A stretch of DNA of 64,000 bases from positions 124,486 to 188,485 of the forward strand of contig JAFGTP010000011.1 of the NCBI GenBank assembly GCA_016934035.1, read 5' to 3'. A program made the position numbers and the translations under genes. Source of the DNA: Fidelibacterota bacterium. GTDB lineage: Bacteria > Fidelibacterota > UBA2242 > JAFGTP01. Positions 61,921-64,000 of the stretch are shown here, piece by piece. Below the pieces are notes generated by a model that ran no database searches, was not told where the DNA came from, and was given only the letters and a program-made list of their open reading frames with translations. Every line of letters starts with the position of its first letter. Within the stretch, counting starts at the first letter, position 1.

Positions 61921-63834
61921 ATGAAATATAAATGGTTGAAAACAGGTGCACTTCTCTTGTTCATGTTAGCAGGATTGACGGCACAATTGGTGAATCCTAA
62001 TTCAACTGAAGAAACCCGGAAATTAAAAGCTTATCTGGATTCTGTCTATGGACATAAAATTATTTCAGGGCAGATGGACGACAGTTATTTAGATTATATT
62101 GTGCAAACTACCGGCGGGAAAATGCCGGCTATGATGGGCTATGATTTCAATGGGGTTTGCCCGTCACAAGGTGGCAATCATGATGCTGCAAAGGCGATTG
62201 ACTGGGTGATCAATAAAGGGGGAGTTGCCCAGTTTCAGTGGCACTGGATTTCGCCGAATGCTGACGGAGATTTTTATTCGGATAACTTTAAACTGGATCA
62301 GGCCCTGGCGGACACCAACAGCAGTTCCTACAAAAATATGTTGCGGGACATTGACCTGGTGGCGGTTGAAATCCAAAAAATGCAGGTGGCCGGTGTGCCG
62401 ATTCTCTGGCGGCCTCTGCATGAAGCTGAAGGTAAATGGTTCTGGTGGGGAATGTCCGGCGGAGAAGCCTGCAAAAAACTCTATCGGTTGATCTATGACC
62501 GGTTTGTCAATTATCACAATCTCAACAACCTGATCTGGGTTTGGACCAGCTATGGCAAGACTAAAGAAAACTGGTATCCCGGTGATGATGTGGTTGATAT
62601 TATCGTCTGGGATTATCCCAATTACAGCAATAATAATGGTTCGTGGCAACAGTATCAGGAATTGTTTGGCGAAAAAGGTAAGTTATTGGGTATCGGAGAA
62701 GATGGACTGGTGACAGATCCTGACATTTTGGATGAGCAACCCTGGCTCTATTTTATGACCTGGGCATATATGGTGAAAGACCCCAGCCAAAACAATGGCA
62801 AAAATCCGAAGGATTGGCTGTCAAGGGTTTACAATGATCCACGAGTCATTACACTTGAAGATTTACAGCCGGGATTAAAAGTCTATGCCGGAATCAGTCA
62901 GACAATTTTTGATATGGATGGTGATGGTGTGGAAACGGTGACATTGGACGGTTCAGGCAGTTATTCCGATTCATCAGAAATTGTCAGCTATGTATGGACC
63001 GAAAATGGAAATGAAATCGCCATCGGAGAAAAAGCAGAAGTAGAATTCGGCCTTGGCGAACATGATATTACCCTGACAGTAACCACCGATGACGACGAAA
63101 CTAAATCTGCAACCGTAAAAATTTCGATTCGAAAAGTGACACTCGCCTTTATGAAAGAGGTACGTGCCTCATCTGTCGAAGGCGGCTCCGGCAATGTGGC
63201 AGCCAACGCTGTTGACGGACGGCTGGACACACGCTGGGCAAGTTCCTACTCTGACATGCAATGGTATGCGATCGATCTGGGACAAAACTATAAAATTTCC
63301 AGAGTCGTCCTCCATTGGGAAGCAGCTTCTGCAAAAGATTATTCTATCCAGGTTTCAGACAATGCAATGAGTTGGACAGATATTGTCATTAAAAATAATA
63401 TGGCTGAAGGTGCCAGGGTTGATTCTCTGTTAAACCTGAATGGCGAAGGCCGATTCATTCGTATGAATGGTGTCGGACGCACCTCGGAATATGGCTATTC
63501 TATTTATGAATTTGAAGTCTGGGGGGAACCGGTGACAACCAATCTGAAAGATGATTTTGAGACCGGTGCCATTTATTATGAATTATGGCAGAATTATCCC
63601 AATCCCTTCAATCCCACAACTTCTATCAAATACACAATCGCTGAAGTCAGCAATGTCAGAATAGATATTTTCAATCAATTGGGGCAACAGGTCAGCCGCC
63701 TGGTGGATGATGTTTGTCAGCCCGGCCATTATGCTGCGGAATTTAATGCGGAAAATTTGCCCAGCGGCCTCTATTTTTATCGCCTTGAAGCAAAGAATTT
63801 TAAGCAAATAAAAAAAATGCATTTGGTGAAGTAA
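61921..63834 (+). CDS. GH26 mannanase with PKD, F5/8C and T9SS domains
   Basis: A 637-residue secreted enzyme of a second GH26 branch, distant from the two upstream paralogues. The barrel (about residues 30-320) has WRPLHEAEGKWFWWG with acid/base Glu168 and GIGEDG with nucleophile Glu260. A PKD-like domain (about 325-405; DMDGDGVETVTLDGSGSYSD), an F5/8 type C (CBM32-like) domain (about 410-540; GNVAANAVDGRLDTRWASSY) and a T9SS tail (NYPNPFNPTT) follow. AAAGGGTG precedes ATG 61921. It is the last complete gene before the edge and lies 10 bp before the next partial gene. Confidence 0.94.
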   Translation: MKYKWLKTGALLLFMLAGLTAQLVNPNSTEETRKLKAYLDSVYGHKIISGQMDDSYLDYIVQTTGGKMPAMMGYDFNGVCPSQGGNHDAAKAIDWVINKGGVAQFQWHWISPNADGDFYSDNFKLDQALADTNSSSYKNMLRDIDLVAVEIQKMQVAGVPILWRPLHEAEGKWFWWGMSGGEACKKLYRLIYDRFVNYHNLNNLIWVWTSYGKTKENWYPGDDVVDIIVWDYPNYSNNNGSWQQYQELFGEKGKLLGIGEDGLVTDPDILDEQPWLYFMTWAYMVKDPSQNNGKNPKDWLSRVYNDPRVITLEDLQPGLKVYAGISQTIFDMDGDGVETVTLDGSGSYSDSSEIVSYVWTENGNEIAIGEKAEVEFGLGEHDITLTVTTDDDETKSATVKISIRKVTLAFMKEVRASSVEGGSGNVAANAVDGRLDTRWASSYSDMQWYAIDLGQNYKISRVVLHWEAASAKDYSIQVSDNAMSWTDIVIKNNMAEGARVDSLLNLNGEGRFIRMNGVGRTSEYGYSIYEFEVWGEPVTTNLKDDFETGAIYYELWQNYPNPFNPTTSIKYTIAEVSNVRIDIFNQLGQQVSRLVDDVCQPGHYAAEFNAENLPSGLYFYRLEAKNFKQIKKMHLVK

Positions 63835-63844
63835 GGAGTCGATT

Positions 63845-64000
63845 ATGAAAAATCCTGGTTATAAAAAATTTTATATTTTGTTAATGATTTTATTGGTCAG
63901 TATCACCTTTGGTAAAAACAAAAACGCTGACTGGCCCATTATTACCCGAAAAGGTGACCAACTTTATGAAGGTGACAAGGTTTTCAGATTTATGGGATTG
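63845..64000 (+). CDS. GH5-like secreted protein, N-terminal fragment
   Basis: The first 52 codons of a gene that runs off the right edge. A signal peptide (FYILLMILLVSITFG) is followed by PIITRKGDQLYEGDKVFRFMGL. This aligns with the start of the GH5 mannanase at 45006 (FITTKDGKLYDGDHEFRF), so it is probably another GH5-type glycosidase. AAGGAG lies just before ATG 63845. It is co-transcribed with the GH26 gene by spacing (10 bp). The catalytic part is outside the window. Confidence 0.75.
   Translation, partial: MKNPGYKKFYILLMILLVSITFGKNKNADWPIITRKGDQLYEGDKVFRFMGL

Overview
The window comes from a Gram-negative bacterium of the FCB superphylum. Seven secreted proteins end in type IX secretion (T9SS/Por-type) C-terminal sorting domains, mostly with the NYPNPFNPTT signature, and there are PorV/PorQ-like and TonB-dependent outer-membrane proteins, a DUF4270-like lipoprotein and relaxed lipoproteins. 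Use of LacI regulators, lack of a recognisable SusD and several TTG starts with good Shine-Dalgarno sites point to a Calditrichota-, Marinimicrobia- or KSB1-like lineage rather than a classical Bacteroides. That placement is inference.

Layout. (1) 1-7269: a compact forward housekeeping run: partial Sir2 deacylase, TPR lipoprotein, pyrK, pyrD, RlpA-like lipoprotein, cdsA, a GlmU-like pyrophosphorylase without the full acetyltransferase half, and a cyclophilin-type PPIase. It ends at a strong terminator. (2) 7407-15806: small exported protein, CYTH phosphatase, flavodoxin, exported C69 peptidase, a kelch/DUF4270-like/outer-membrane-protein operon on the minus strand, a TagD-like cytidylyltransferase and a CBM9-like lipoprotein. 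(3) 15948-24710: a tRNA-Lys followed by an accessory island. It holds a GIY-YIG (T5orf172) protein, a HhH-glycosylase-like protein and a minus-strand type I restriction-modification operon in the order hsdR-hsdS-RAYT-hsdM-HEPN-like. Palindromic REP-like repeats are inserted in frame in the transposase and in hsdS, and hsdS also carries a 12-bp tandem repeat between its two recognition domains. (4) 24959-64000: a large polysaccharide utilisation locus for (acetylated galacto-)mannan.

The mannan locus contains two SGNH/CE2-type esterases, an alpha-galactosidase (GH27), GH5 and GH26 endo-mannanases, two GH2 beta-mannosidase-type enzymes, a carbohydrate-binding surface protein, a cytosolic cellobiose-2-epimerase-like enzyme and a GH130 mannosylglucose phosphorylase. 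The outer-membrane side is a TonB receptor, a giant T9SS-type protein, a PorV/PorQ-like protein and a C-type-lectin-like lipoprotein, with no SusD. The pathway implied is: deacetylation and degalactosylation outside the cell, endo-cleavage by surface or secreted mannanases, uptake through the TonB receptor, trimming by GH2 enzymes, then Man-Man to Man-Glc by the epimerase and phosphorolysis by GH130 to mannose-1-phosphate plus glucose. No inner-membrane sugar transporter is in the window.

Regulation appears to rest on two paralogous LacI repressors. A palindrome CGAAA-N4-TTTCG occurs three times in the same promoter context, filling the -35/-10 spacer and abutting a TA-rich -10: before lacI-1, before lacI-2 and before the TonB-receptor operon. 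This apparent local regulon, and the repeat-bearing hsdS, are the most interesting signals in the window.
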